Below are positions 1 to 13,320 of a DNA stretch of 25,000 bases, piece by piece (positions within the stretch are counted from its first letter, which is position 1; every line of letters begins with the position of its first letter). The translations under genes and the position numbers were made by a program. This stretch comes from Saccoglossus kowalevskii. Its lineage: Eukaryota; Hemichordata; Enteropneusta; Harrimaniidae. Location of the stretch: positions 131,123 through 156,122 of the forward strand of contig NW_003155751.1 of assembly GCF_000003605.2 (NCBI RefSeq), given 5' to 3'. Under the pieces are notes generated by a model, which did not search any database, was not told where the DNA came from, and saw only the letters and a list, made by a program, of their open reading frames with translations.

Positions 1-636
1 CCCCAAATCGCACACAACCTTCATAAGTACGCACAGTAGTATACTAAAAATTCATTTAGTAGTATTTTTTATAATTTTATAATATAATGTATTTTAAAAT
101 AGTGACTTAGGGGTTAGACTGTTTGTCACTTTTCTACCGGGACCCAAGCTTACTCTCATGACAACAGTGAAAACGATAAATGACGATTCTCGATTCTGAA
201 TGTTTTCACAGTCACAAAGAGTACTCATCCGAAATGTACGTGTGGTTCTTCGTAGAGCTTGTTCACTAAACGTGGATATTCTATCGAAAACGAGCTTAAA
301 ATTTCAAATTCGCGGAACATCAAGTGATCGACACAAAAATGAAACAAAATGGTGGACCTTGAAATCTCAAGCAATAGGGGGCGTACACAGCGCGACACGC
401 ATCCTTGAGGGATTAGGCAGATTCACACCTTTTAACAATGGCGTTTCCTAACCGTCTTTTTTTGTAACCGTGATAAAAGTATACGTAAAATGAGATCTTC
501 ACACTAACTACACAGTTTGTTTTTTGATTTGACATTTCTAGAAAAATTGAAAATTCAAGATCTGAAGGGTGTTTTGGTGACAAACTCACATTGCCAAATT
601 GATAACACTACCAATTCAAGCTTCATTCAAAAAACA
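1..636. other. Non-coding stretch before the minisatellite
   Basis: AT-rich sequence. The longest open frame (83 codons at 200-451, plus strand) has no domain or composition that I recognise. Nothing else is supported. Confidence 0.5.
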
Positions 637-1247
637 TTATTCAATATCTGATACACATATTATAAGATAATTAGAACAAACGTTATTCAATATCTTAGAC
701 ACAAATTATCATCTAATTAGAAAAATCGTTATTCAATATCTGAGACACAAATTATCATCTAATTAGAAAAAACGTTATTCAATATCTGAGACACATATTA
801 TCAGCTAATTAGAACAAGCCTTATTCAATATCGGAGACACATCTTGTCAGCTAATTAGAAAAAAACGTTATTCAATACCTGAGACACAAATTATCATCTA
901 ATTAGAAAAAAGATTATTCAATATCTGAGACACAAATTATCATCTAATTAGAAAAAAAAACGTTATTCAATATCTGAGACACGAATTATCATCGAATTAG
1001 AAAACAAAAAACATTATTCAATATTTGAGACACAAATTGTCATCTAATTAGAAAAAAAACGTAATTCAATATCTGAGACACAAATTATCATCCTATTATA
1101 AAAACGTTATTCAATATTTGAGACACAAATTAACAGCCAATTAAAAAACACGTCATCGACAATCTGAGATGAATAGTTTCAGCTAATTAGAAAAAAAACT
1201 GTTTTCCATATCTGAGATACATAGTTTCAGCTAAGTATAATAAAAAA
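637..1247 (+). repeat. 46-bp minisatellite, about 13 units
   Basis: Units begin at about 637, 683, 729, 775, 821, 868, 914, 963, 1014, 1062, 1107, 1153 and 1202, spaced 45-51 bp. Each starts TTATTCAATATCTGAGACAC and most contain the palindrome CTAATTAG followed by a variable A-run, which accounts for most of the length variation. Central units are nearly identical and the first and last are more diverged, as expected of an array homogenised by unequal crossing over. No open frame spans the array. The TAATTA core is also a homeodomain-type site, repeated about ten times here. Confidence 0.95.
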
Positions 1248-2723
1248 TGTGTGAGAACATTTGGGCAAATTGTTTAATGAGAATTTACTAAACCAATCTG
1301 TTTATTCCGTTCATAATATATTGTGTGTTCAGATGGCTATGACATACAATAGAATCACTGAAACACTATTCTATACAATCTAAAGACTGATGTTATGTTT
1401 CCACGAAGTATGTATATACATATTGCATGACTTCATTAAATTGTACGTAAATGTATAAGATTTTCGGTGCGGATATTTTAACCATTTGGACTATGTATAC
1501 TATGAATGAAAATTCGGAAAAATACTAAGATTACATTTTTAACAAAAATGCCATATGAGTGTTTGTCTCCTTTCCTTTAGGCTTGTATATATTTTTGGTA
1601 ATGTGAAAAGGTCGATTAAAAAAGTAGTATACTAAATTATTTTGATGGTCCCATCTCGACATGCGGTAAAAATATAGTATAAATAAATAAAAATCACAGA
1701 ATCAGGCTTGAGATTACAATTTCAGGTAAAACGAAGTCTTACATGTCGACCCCCTGTCCTCACTCTGGCATTTTGTAGAAACAGGAATGCCCACAACCAA
1801 GTGTTATCAATCATAAGCCACGATGGTGGGAATGTGATTTAATAATTTTAAAATTGTTATAATCGAATGGTTGTTAAATAACGCGGATGGAAAATTGCAT
1901 ATGTTGTAATTACTTTTATGAGAACGAGAAGGTTGAAAATATGCCTCGAAGGAGCAATTGCAAAATAGCAATATGACGATATAACTGTAACCTCGATGCG
2001 ATTAGTTTTTGATTTGTGAAATGATAATTAGGTAATTAATCAGCCTATTGCAGTAGAACAAAATGATAAATATGTTCGACCTAATTTCAACCAACCACTG
2101 CGACAATGAAAAAGGCAAGTACTCTGGGTAAGCAACTAACACAACAAACGATGAAATATTGCAAAGTGTTTTCTCGTAATAACAACTCGTTATCCAATTT
2201 AAATGCAGAGAGTGATTTATAGGACGTTACTGTTAAATTCCATGTTACAATAATTGACTCACTTGGATCAAATTGATGGATATGTTGAATTGGACAGAAA
2301 TCATGATTTGCTGAATTTGGGCTGTCAGTGACTCGCTACGTGTTTAATGGTTCGTAATGACGCTAATACTTGCGCTAATTAAGTAGTCTTTTACAACTTA
2401 ATCTATGGATACATAAAATATAATAGTAATTAAATACCCGTTAGCGGGAAGTATCCGAGATTTACTGTAATAGCCCGTAGTAGTTAGCATGTCATGAAAC
2501 TACGTTCAGTTAACGTTAGATTAGACAAAGAGAATAACATAAATATAGTTTTACATGTAATCAACAACAGGAAATACTAACATCGGTTGCCTAAAATGCA
2601 ATATGAATTATAGTTTAACTAATTATGTAACACTGATATTGATATTAAAATTTTAAAATGTTGAGTAGCTGTCACATAACAACTATATCTAATTAACGTT
2701 CTGATATTTCAATGTTCATTATT
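1248..2723. other. Non-coding stretch, nothing recognised
   Basis: AT-rich DNA with stops in all frames. A good pyrimidine tract followed by AG lies at 1563-1581, but no convincing exon follows it. Confidence 0.5.
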
Positions 2724-2860
2724 GGTACCTACTAGCAATTCAACGTACACTGCTGGCACATACTAGCAATTCAAATTGCATTACGTGTTAGTAATTCATT
2801 ATACTTGTACGTACTAATAATGTAAAGTACATGTCTGGTACCTCCTAGTGATTCAAAGCG
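2724..2860 (+). repeat. Degenerate 25-31-bp tandem repeat, about five units
   Basis: Related words TACTAGCAATTC (2730 and 2761), TTAGTAATTC (2788), TACTAATAAT (2812) and CCTAGTGATTC (about 2843) recur with a 25-31-bp spacing. Three units also begin with GGTACC or GGCACA (2724, 2755, 2837). The copies are well diverged, so the array is old. Function unknown. Confidence 0.6.
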
Positions 2861-4989
2861 TAAATCGGATTTTCGACAGGAATATAAAATATACGTTCGA
2901 GGTTATCAACTTTTGACGTTATGAACGTCAAAATGTGAAATGTAATGTTCAGTACCAATCAGAAAAGCCACGAATATGTATCCAAGTAAACACTGAATTC
3001 TTTTTATATTGCTTTGATAAGATAAGTTGTTTCAGAAACCGCCACCGTCTTTGATGGCAACGCGCTCTGCCTAAATAGGATAGGGAAGATACGAAATATG
3101 GAATTATAACAATTGAGACGGTTTTTAATAATGTAGTCATTGAGGCTTTGGTAAATTAAATAAATGATAACGTGGTCTTTTAGCCGTCTATTCTCTGATT
3201 CCAAATTGCACTGGGCATAGGGGTTGCAAATGAGATAGCGGAATGGCAATAAAAGAGTTCATTGTTGTGCATTCTAAGAATATGCTGGAAAACCTCCCCC
3301 ATGAAAAAAAACGTATTAACTGCCTTAATCAATTTGCTTATTGCAGCTTTAAATAAATTGATTAATAATAGTACGTTCCATCCCTTAAGGTTAAACTTTA
3401 CATACGCCGTCAAATATATCACATTGCATAAAATCTGGCCTGTCAGATGACATTAACCTTAAAATACGGGTAATACCAAGCATTGCCTTTAGACAAGATA
3501 CTTGAGGCAAATGCATACGTGTTACAATAACGGAAAAATGTGTTTAAATTATGTTTGTTTTAATTTGTTTGTCAATACACTGAATCCTACTATGTGTGGT
3601 TAATTTGGTAGGTATTTCTGGTACGCTATTTTTACGCTTCAGTTAAAAGTTTACCAAATTAATAGGCGGATAAAAGTATCAAGTGTTGAGCTCTCCAGAA
3701 ATGTTGGAATCATGGTTTTCCTGTAGCTTTTGGTTTGTTTGGTTGAGCCAGAAAGTTGACTATGTTTTCCTCAAGCTGGGAATTCATGCTATATATACAC
3801 ATGGCCTTCAGATATTAAAAATAACTCAAAGTTTGAGAAGTACCAAGACTTTAGGACACACTTTTGTAAACAATACTTATCTCAGATAGATAACGATAGA
3901 CTTATGTGTATGCACGTAACGATAAACTATGACATTTGAGATCGCCATCACACAACCTTAGGGTTCAGTCAGATTGGAAATCTTATAACTCGGGGGAAAA
4001 TAAGGATATGTAAAAGTTGTAATTCATGCTAGGTCGAGGACGAATTGTATTTTGTATTGTATGTTTACGATATAACGTTTTCCGATATATTTCTAAATGT
4101 ATCTTCCCATAATGACCATTCATACCATAAACATGTCCGTCTCAAGCAAACTTCTAGCAAAGTTCTAGGATGTGGTCACAACTCGCTAGATTTGTTCTGT
4201 ATGCTTTTCAAGCGCAATAATTCATTTTAGATAACTTCTTCGTATATTTGAATTGTTTCTTACTTGCATAGTATAGGGCAAAAGCTATTTATTGAATAAA
4301 TCTTATATTGCACGCATACTTAATTGTGTCATGATCATAGAAACGTCCCAAACATATATAATTATGCATTATATCGCATTATTCCAATATAGAGTATTTA
4401 AAGAAACGTGTAAACCAGCTTTGTTGATGTATCATATACCATATATACTCCACACTAAATACATACATTCACAAATATATGTGTGATTTTATATTGAACA
4501 ATTGAAAACCAATCGTTATTAACGATTCACTTAATGATTCTTTAACGGTATTATCGTTAACTGTTCGTTTCCTGTATCTAAAAGATTTCCACGGCTTAAA
4601 CTAAAAACGCGATCTAATTCAAATATAACTATTTCCTTCAATAAAGGTTAACGCAGGAAATTTGCGTTTTAAGTAAGTAGAGCTCCGATTTAATGGAAAG
4701 ATGTTTATATATAATATACAAGTGTTGGGTATTTGTTTACGGTTTGGGTGTCTTATATATCTATGGCACGAAAAAGAGGTGACGATTTTTAATGAAAGGC
4801 AAAATCAGCTGACCTTTGAACTATCTCATCAATTCAATTTGATATTATTGCCTCGTGCAAATGCATGTCACAGTAGTGCAGACTATATGACGTTCTCATT
4901 TGTATTCATTGTAGTGTATTCGCTTAGTTTGTTACATCGGTGGCACATGCAATGATTAATGCACAGCTATCACGATAAAGTGTATTACT
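2861..4989. other. Non-coding stretch with small palindromes
   Basis: Short open frames only, none with a recognisable protein. Contains the inverted repeat at 3325-3365 and a 17-base palindrome-like word at 4511-4527 (AATCGTT, three bases, AACGATT). Confidence 0.5.
3325..3365. repeat. Short inverted repeat, 11-bp perfect arms
   Basis: TTAATCAATTT (3325-3335) and AAATTGATTAA (3355-3365) are exact reverse complements with a 19-base loop. Pairing resumes imperfectly further out through AACGTA at about 3310 and TACGTT at about 3371. It may be a chance palindrome in AT-rich DNA or a decayed foldback element. Confidence 0.45.
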
Positions 4990-5225
4990 ATCAAATTACC
5001 AGCCGTCCGAGTATTCGTCCTAATCGTCGTAGACCATTTTCGGAGGCTTTTATTGTGTTGCTTGGCGACACTATTTTACGCTTTGATGAATGATCATTCT
5101 CGCGGCGGGGTTTCGGGTGTGTTGAGTCTGGCATAAATCTTGTTCTACTTTTAAACGTCCAAATTATGACAAAAATAAAGCGCCGCTCAACACTGACATG
5201 TACGACCATATTTTGCGGTCTATTC
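4990..5225. other. CpG-dense patch in otherwise CpG-poor DNA
   Basis: I count about 18 CpG dinucleotides in about 220 bp, including CTCGCGGCGGGG near 5100 and AGCGCCGCTC near 5180, in clear contrast with the flanks. The minus strand carries a 78-codon open frame with no recognisable domain. It could be a small exon, an unmethylated regulatory element, or a piece inserted from elsewhere. Nothing decides between these. Confidence 0.35.
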
Positions 5226-5958
5226 AATTCAATACTAAGTCCATGTATTTGACATCGTTAAGCCAATGATTGGAATTGTTACATTTGTATTTGTGCCGCA
5301 TAACCTGTAAATGGCCAGCTAGAGATACACAACCTAACTGCGTATACGGTTTCTGTGAATTGAACCAAGGTTTCCGAGCAAATAAAGCGCAAAGGAAATA
5401 GCTAATTGAGTAAAAGATGCCGCCAGAGTATCACCCTGAGAATGAAATCAATTGCTTGCACTTACTCCCTTTAACCGGCAATGTGTCTATTCTTTGCAAT
5501 TGGATAATGGCAACGACTTGCGTTGTCAACCATCGTCATGAATTAGGGTGAAAAGTGATTTCCTTTGTCCTGTGCCCAGGGTGGTTCTAGTGGGCTGTCT
5601 CTCGCTGGTAGGTGACCTCAATGATATGTGCATGGATTACTATTCGCGTCATTTATCTAAAGATGTGATATTGTACACTTAGTGTATAGATGGACTTATG
5701 ATGTGTTTATATAAAGGAACCATTGATACTAATGTTATGCATACTGGGGTAATACGCCATTGCTCACATATTTATGAATGCAAATTGATTTTCCCTTCCA
5801 AAATATTAAATTATTGTTTTCACATATAAATATACTGTCATCATTCTTCGAACAAACAAAATGAACTATTATGGCCTTCTTGACAAATATAGCTCTACTA
5901 AATATAGGAAATCGGAAGACCTTGATGTGTATAACTATGTTGTATTTGATAAACTCCA

Positions 5959-6166
5959 AAGGTCTCGGCGTGTTTAGCTCTAAGAGTAACATAGATGACC
6001 CCAGAAGGCCTCAGTCTGTAAAGAGTTTACATAAACCACATCAGAAGGCCTCAGACCGTGTAGATCAGTCACATAAGTGAACTTGGAAGGTCTCAGTCAG
6101 TATTGCTTTTCCTTGGATGGTATCAGAAGGTCTCAGCCTGTATAGTCCGCTAAATGCATTAGATTG
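5959..6166 (+). repeat. 40-46-bp tandem repeat, five units (AAGGCCTCAG core)
   Basis: Units start at about 5959, 6005, 6045, 6087 and 6127 with the core AAGGYCTCRG followed by a Y/R-CNGTGTA-like stretch, spaced 46, 40, 42 and 40 bp. The core is conserved and the rest of each unit is free to vary, unlike the minisatellite at 637. Inverted GGCCTTCT words lie on both sides, at 5873-5880 and 6212-6219, so the cluster sits inside a loose inverted arrangement. Confidence 0.65.
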
Positions 6167-8042
6167 TATACATGTTATACACATCTATATAACATAGCTG
6201 TACGACACTGTGGCCTTCTGAAATGCCTCCCTTCCTGGTTCTCCTTGTGTAGGATGTTATTAACACTAGAAATTATTTCGTTTTGTCCGTGTAGATTATT
6301 TTGTGGCATGGTAGTGTGCTTGTCGAGTATGTCTTAGTATGTTGTATATGTTCATGTGATGAGTATGAATTTGAATATGGTTTGTATTTGTGTTTTACTA
6401 TACTAACTCGATTGGGAATGTTCTTGTATTAACTAATTCAAACCACAGGGTGAGGTTTATAAGTAGCAGTAATTGTGAATCGCGGTATAATATTTTAATT
6501 GCATTTCCAGTTTGACATGTTTCGCAAAAACTATTCTATTTTCAACTGATATGACTAAGGGCTTCAACTGTGATTATCACTATACTGCGTGACGCACTTT
6601 GATGCAATCAATAATTACATCTGTGGTTGTCACGGATTCATAATTTGCAATAATTGACTACAAGAAGTAAACAAGGAATATGTAAGGTCGCTCAATTTAA
6701 TATTATTTTAAAAGAAATAATTACCCGATGGTAATGACCATACTATATATTTTCTTTATATTTTCAATTGCTAAGCATCAGAATGTAGGATGACATATAT
6801 GACGAACGCAATGACTTTGAGTAAGTACGTTGTACTTCCGGTGTTCAATACTGATTATTGCGAGGAAGAGCTGCACACAGTTTAAGCATGGTAGTATTCT
6901 CCTGATACAACATCACTGTGCGTTCAACCACATTATATGTTGTTTTTTTCTTCAAATTCATGCATATTTGGGCGTAGCTACGGCGTGCGTTGCGTATTCA
7001 TTATTTCCTGTTAAACCCTTGACATTGTCTAGGTCTACGTCACTGTAAGAAATGTACTATTCATCATTATATGTCCTTGTCAAGACATTTGCATATTGAT
7101 CACTTACAACATCGCTATGTAAATTAAAAGTGCTGGTGATATTGCCACGATTGTTGAAACGTTATGAATATGTGATGACATTTGGTTGACTCTAACGACT
7201 ACTTGTGCTTATAACACACGCCTGCATAAGTGTTTTTATGTGGTAAATATGTAGTAGTTAGTCATATACTGAATGTTTTTATCAGTATAAGTTTGTTGCA
7301 CTGAGCTATTTTCTATACTCGAACCATTAATCGATAACGAACCAAGCAACGTAAATTTATCTTTAATAAACATATGCATTCACGATAGTTAAGGTCAAGC
7401 CACGATATAAACGAATGCGTGCATGGGCGCGGATAGATTGTAATCATGTAAATATGATAATAAAAACATAACCATTACTTTCCAACAATTCAGATGTTTA
7501 TATTATGGCTGTTCGTATCTGTGTTTGGCGTAACTTTGAGCGATTCACGTGCGTGCGAGTTGTTGACATCGATTTCTGAGAATTGGTTTATTTCATAATT
7601 TCCTATTTAGACTATAATATTTCAACCCTGTCAAACCTTTCTTATCCCAGGGGGACATTTCGTCCCAAATTTCCTTGACTCGCGATCGGAATCCAAATTA
7701 TGTATACATTTGTAATTGTAACAGCCTATTATTATATGTAACAACACATCCAACGTACACGAAAAGTTGACTTTACATACTACGTCTGTCTGTTCGTGTA
7801 TATATAGATATATGCCCTCTATCTTCGCGCTTTCCTATATCTGCCTCTCTTTTTCTTATGATTAATTCATCATATTATTCATACGGACAGGGAAATGTTT
7901 AATTTACTTAATAAACAATATATGGTAGCTGCTATCTTCCTATATAAACATCAAGTGAATTTACGTATGCCCTTAGAGAGTTTTAATTGCAGTGCGTTGC
8001 TAAGGGATTTGACTGCAAATTAAAGCAGGAATGCCGGCCCCC

Positions 8043-8104
8043 GATTCTCATGTGACAGATCCAGCGACTGGAAACATGTACGGTTTCCACTGGCTTTTAG
8101 AATC
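8043..8104. other. Imperfect 62-nt stem-loop
   Basis: TGGAAAC (8069-8075) pairs with GTTTCCA (8083-8089) around a seven-base loop, and the outer GATTCT (8043-8048) pairs with AGAATC (8099-8104). The middle is poorly paired. This is weaker than the hairpin at 22293, with no recognised RNA family. Confidence 0.2.
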
Positions 8105-11012
8105 ACATATAGTTAGCATCACTTTCTTTCCGTAATCACTCTCAATAAACCCTGACAATGTTCCCAGTTGTTGGGAAAGATTTATCGCCAGCACTGGTGG
8201 CAACGGTTGCCATGGTAGACAATTCTATTCTCAATGGACATGGGATTGCTCGATCCATGTCTAATCAGATGATATTATTGACGAATGGTCTTCTTATTTG
8301 TGTTATACTGCCATATTTCAATGTCGCAAAGGCATTTTCCGGTAATAAACCCGTTGTTCTGAGTGTATGTGGCACGTTTAGGTTGCGTTGTCGAGTATGC
8401 TGAACCATAGCGACGGCCATACGCACTCGTTTCAATGCCAGTCTGTTATTTCGTTGGCTTAAGTACAACGTCGATATTAAGTACAACGTTATGATTCTGA
8501 AACCCGATGCCAAGGAGACGAAACACGTGAGCTTTATTGATAAGTCGTATTCATCACATTGTTAGCTAAACTGTGCCACTGAATATTGCCGAATACTGTC
8601 AGTCGTGTTCACTGCATAGATTTACTCACGCATTCCGGATTAATGTATTAATTGGGGCAGCAAATGTGGTTGATTATCATAAACATTGAAATTGCAATAT
8701 TCATTGAATACCTCACCTTCAATGAGTAGTCTTGGCGCCATTGACGGACGAGACCCAAATTTATTTGATGTCCTAATCTTTCATGGCGCACTACCACCTG
8801 TGCGTGAAGATGAAATCTATCACGATTTGCATGTGTGCTTGCGTGCGAACTTGTAATAAACTTGGCACTTAGATTATACGTTACCAAGTTCATGACCGAC
8901 GTGGATCTTAACCTGTAAAGGATATCAATCTTGTATCAATGCCACCGATTTGTAGTTCTATATAACAGACAGGTAACATGATTGATCTTTTAGTGGCCAA
9001 AAAAAAAACGTTGTTTCGCAATTAATAAAACTAAGTGATTCGAAATAACTATGACGACGGTAAAAATGTTCTTAGTTATTACGCGAGAAGATTTTCATAA
9101 TTTATAGAACCACGCGATTATATTCAGATTTTAGGTTGGTGAATGTATTCTACGGTGCACTCAATTTACTATAGTCTGTCTCCATTAGCTAGTAATGTTA
9201 TAAATGAAAGAATTTAAAATACATGTACATGGCATTCAACTTGAGGTGATTTGAATCAAATACACGTTTGTATCTCTGAAAGGCTCGTATTATTCGTCAG
9301 TAACGGCCCGTTGATCTCATTAAGGCATACAGAACACTCTATTGTATCAACCTACGTTATTTACAATGGGCTGAAACACCATAAGTATGAAACCTAACAA
9401 TTGTTTACTTTGGCTTACTTATAGATGAATTGGAGTGCTATTAATCACTGCGTCCAGTGCGATTAAGATCGGTAAAACATATACATGTATTCACAAACAG
9501 TCTTCTCAAATCACGCTCACATTATAGCATGGGCAACCAGATATTGAATTTACGGCGCCTCCCAGATATTATCACTAGTATAGAACACAATATTTAGCTT
9601 CAATAAACATGACAGGCATGATTTCAAATTAACCAATGTCTTCACCACCTCAAAATAACTTACTGGTTAATTTGTCAAGACCTGGATGACTGGTAAGCCC
9701 ATAATATTCAAGCAGTCTAACCCTACGCGCTTTGAAAAGTGGAATTGTTTCTGTAATATCGCATGAACATTATACTCTCGATTCGAAATGTATACGTAAT
9801 AATTGGAATTAACACCAACAGTTTGTACTGGATGAACCCAATGCGTTACCGTGCTCACATATGTGACTAAAGCATTTCTGAGCGATAAAGATCGAGTCAT
9901 TTAATGAAAACTAGGGGAGGTCAGAAATCCCACCGGTATATTCAATATATGACAGATGTACGCACATATGCAGATTATATACGTGTTTAGAATAACTATT
10001 AGGAGACTAATATTGTTATAAGGCGTGTTTCAAATGATTGTACAGATGTGCCAGTCGCTAAATAGAGATAGTATATTGTAAACATTAATCTGAAAATGTT
10101 AATGTATATTGCCATAAATTGGGCACGTAATTATAGCCTTGCCCATTGCTGGATGTATTTCCATCGTAGTGCCTTTCATTGTTCTTAGTAAACCACGCCA
10201 TCTGTATCACGTGACCATCTCCATGAGATCATAACATTTTGGACATTTTAGGGACTGACGTTTTTTTGGACGAACATACGCGTCTGTGGCATTTACTCTT
10301 TCACATAAACAAAGAAAACGATGGCTGGCTGTACAGGGAACAGTGGCAGAATTAGACATTGTGTTATTATTTAATCAACACGTAGTAATTCCACGCCGAT
10401 ATTAAAATACATGTATCAATTACATTATATTTTACGCTTTGAATTGAGCGCCGCGTACAGTAAATAAAAAAGACAAATTTAATTAATAACCAACCCCTCT
10501 TTCACTATTTTAAAGTCGTCGAACATGTCACCGTTCGGGACACAATCAGCTTATCTTTTAACAGTCGCCAACGATTAGCCATTATTCAGACATATAGTCC
10601 ACTGCCGTATATTTTATCTGAGACCTTTGTATAACCAGCTTGAAAGAATTGTTGAACATGGCAGTAAAGAATTCTTGGAAGCAATTACTCACTATTTACG
10701 TTCAAGCAGTCACGTCGGTGTCCATGACGACTAAATCATCCAAATTGGTGACAACGATGGAGTTCTAAAAATAGATATGCCACTGCAATTGAATTATTGC
10801 AGCCCACCCTCACCGTTCTGATTCCATTCACACCCTACCTACAACTGGGCCGCATCACACACAAAACCTGGTCACCCCTAACATCGTAGTGGAATAGTCT
10901 TAGTGGGACGTCTCGCGTGTTATTTCTACAACGGAAGAAGTCAGTTTGCCAGAGTAGCATTGCCTGGACTTAGAATGCTATCTTACTTCCCTTTCTTACC
11001 TTATTTTGCTAG

Positions 11013-11033
11013 GTTCATAGAGGGCATCACCAG
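11013..11033 (+). other. Possible 21-nt micro-exon
   Basis: A 30-base tract, mostly pyrimidine, ends in TTTTGCTAG at 11012; 21 nt later CAG is followed by the donor-like GTAATTT at 11034. Two of the three frames are open. It is on the strand of the receptor gene about 12.6 kb upstream, so it could be an untranslated leader exon. Such pairs also arise by chance over 20 kb. Confidence 0.12.
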
Positions 11034-13288
11034 GTAATTTCTTTTGTTGGAAATCCAACTGAGGTCTAAGCTGGATCCAAGGTGTCACCAAGCCTGGAAA
11101 CATACCGTAACTCGTGAGACTTCACAGGTGAACTTTGCTTCATTTGATATCAATATCACTCTGCAGCGTTTCGTAGGTAGGTTTCGATATTATCTTTCCC
11201 GAATTATTTCGTTAAAACATACACCAATTCACATTTGATTTGATTACATTTTTTCTGCGTTTATAAGCTGGAGTCTCGCGAACCTTACGATTGCCTCTCA
11301 TACTGCTATTGTGCGCGGTCTCATTGTATATCCAGCGTATTTGTCAACATTGCCTTAAGTTAGTCAACGGGGTTAATAGATATATAACGACCTTTTATTG
11401 GCTTGCATTCAGTGATTTCTCCAAAGAGACAGGTGTGGATCGCGTCTAGCAGAGAAGCCGCTCGATGTATGAGCTACAGCATGGGTACATCACGGGCGTG
11501 CAGCGTCTGTCAATTCTTTAAAATATGATCTTTGTCCATGCCTTTCTCTCTATCTTAACACATAACATTGAATGAATAACTAAACGTGTTAATAACAATA
11601 CGTTATCTCACCATGTAATCATAATTTTATATTCTTAGCAAATAATAATTTCAAAGAAGCGCATATAATACTCCCCTAGAAAAAAATTCAATATTTAACT
11701 GCATTTGTTGCTGACAACACACTAATCTCTATTTCCATGTCTACAGATGTGCTTTGTCCTTCAAATGAACGTCTGACTATTGATTCGTAATTGGTTGTAT
11801 AATGGTTCTATAATTCCAGTGACGTAATTGTAAAAAAAATAATTCGCTAGGCTAACCGTACTGTCAATCTGAGTTGCCACTCGTATGAAGCCCCATTTCG
11901 TTGCAATTTTCCTAGAAAGAAAAACACGAGCTACTTTTGGTTCACTTGTGAACAGATCGATCCTCTGTTAAATGTGATAGTACTGCTAGCCACTTTTCTC
12001 GAATAATGAAGATGTTAGTTCCCATTAATCGGCACGCCGGCGGCATTTGCACATGATTCACTAAAATGAAGGCTATTTGGTCATAGTAGAACTCATAAGG
12101 GACTTCGACCAAATAAGTGTCTAGTAGTTTACAAATCATTGCATTTTCCGTCAATATAATGCACGTCACTACTGCCCATAGTTGATGCAATAGGTATTTC
12201 TGACACAGCGGTTACTGTCCCCATTGCTGCTTTGGTGTGCCGCAAGATAGTATATGCTGGGTAATCAACCAATTACATGTTTCTACATCACAACCGAATT
12301 GACTGTACACGTATACATATATACATGTAAGCTGATGAATCATATAGGTGCGATGCTTCAACTTAGTGTCGACCAACGTGCGTACGGATATCACCCATCT
12401 TGTTTTTTTCTGAGAGCAACCCCATAACCAGCGTTATACAAGTTCAATGTATATTATACGTGAACGTCATTCGAGATATGTCGACATGCATCACGCATCT
12501 AGCGTATATACTTCTTTAGACACGATGGCAGAACATTACAAACAGTCAAACCGGACTAAGATAGTCATCAGTAATACTATATAGTACGTCAAATTAATAT
12601 TCTCTGATTAGTTTTCTGTACGCTGAGAAGTTACATCTTTCTTAAATTACTGCTCTGCGTTATCCATTAATACATTTGTATTCCTCCTTGTAAAATATAG
12701 CAACATTGCGTGACGAATGGGTGTTCACGTTCTCGATTATACACAATACATTGCGTTAATGTCTGAATCTATGTTCTTGCATTCTGTACGCGCAATCCAT
12801 CAAACGTTTGGTTAGTGATTTATCTTGGTGACGCCAGCCACCGGCTGTCTCATCGATATGATGCCATATATGGATGAAGGTGGCATCACCATAGATTCCG
12901 CTACCAAGCAAACGAGTCGTTAAGTAAGCTTACTGAGCCATGTAATTATAATTTAAATAAACCGATCAATCGTATTATTTCATTTCACGGCGTATTTATC
13001 CAACTGTTCATTTATGGTTTAGCCATCCCAGTTTACACTTGAAGCTCATCGGCCTAGCGACATTGCATGTTAATTCCTAGTTACTACGTGTCCATGTTTT
13101 CCTATAAATTACCATTATCAAACAGAGAAGGGTCAAAAGCGATCAAGAACGACTATATGCATCTTGGACAATTTAAACACTATCCTTACACATCACTGGA
13201 GTTTTTTGTTACGTTCACTTATATCAAATAATTATGCTTAGCGAATCCATTAGCTATGCAACATCCTGTCTTGCTTTCTTGTCTCCAG

Positions 13289-13320
13289 GAAATAAATCCA
13301 ACACTGTCGCGTTGATTATG
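13289..13320 (+). other. Possible 32-nt exon
   Basis: The pyrimidine-rich CTTGCTTTCTTGTCTCCAG ends at 13288 and is a near-consensus acceptor. GTATGAAAG at 13321 is an acceptable donor after ATG. Only one of three frames is open, which would suit an untranslated exon. Candidate only. Confidence 0.12.

Noticed and set aside
200-451. 83-codon plus-strand frame near the window start
   Set aside because: I found no resemblance to a transposon or host protein and no supporting signals.
637-1247. CRISPR-like spacing of a repeat
   Set aside because: The whole 46-bp unit repeats, with no unique spacers, and the setting is eukaryotic. It is a minisatellite.
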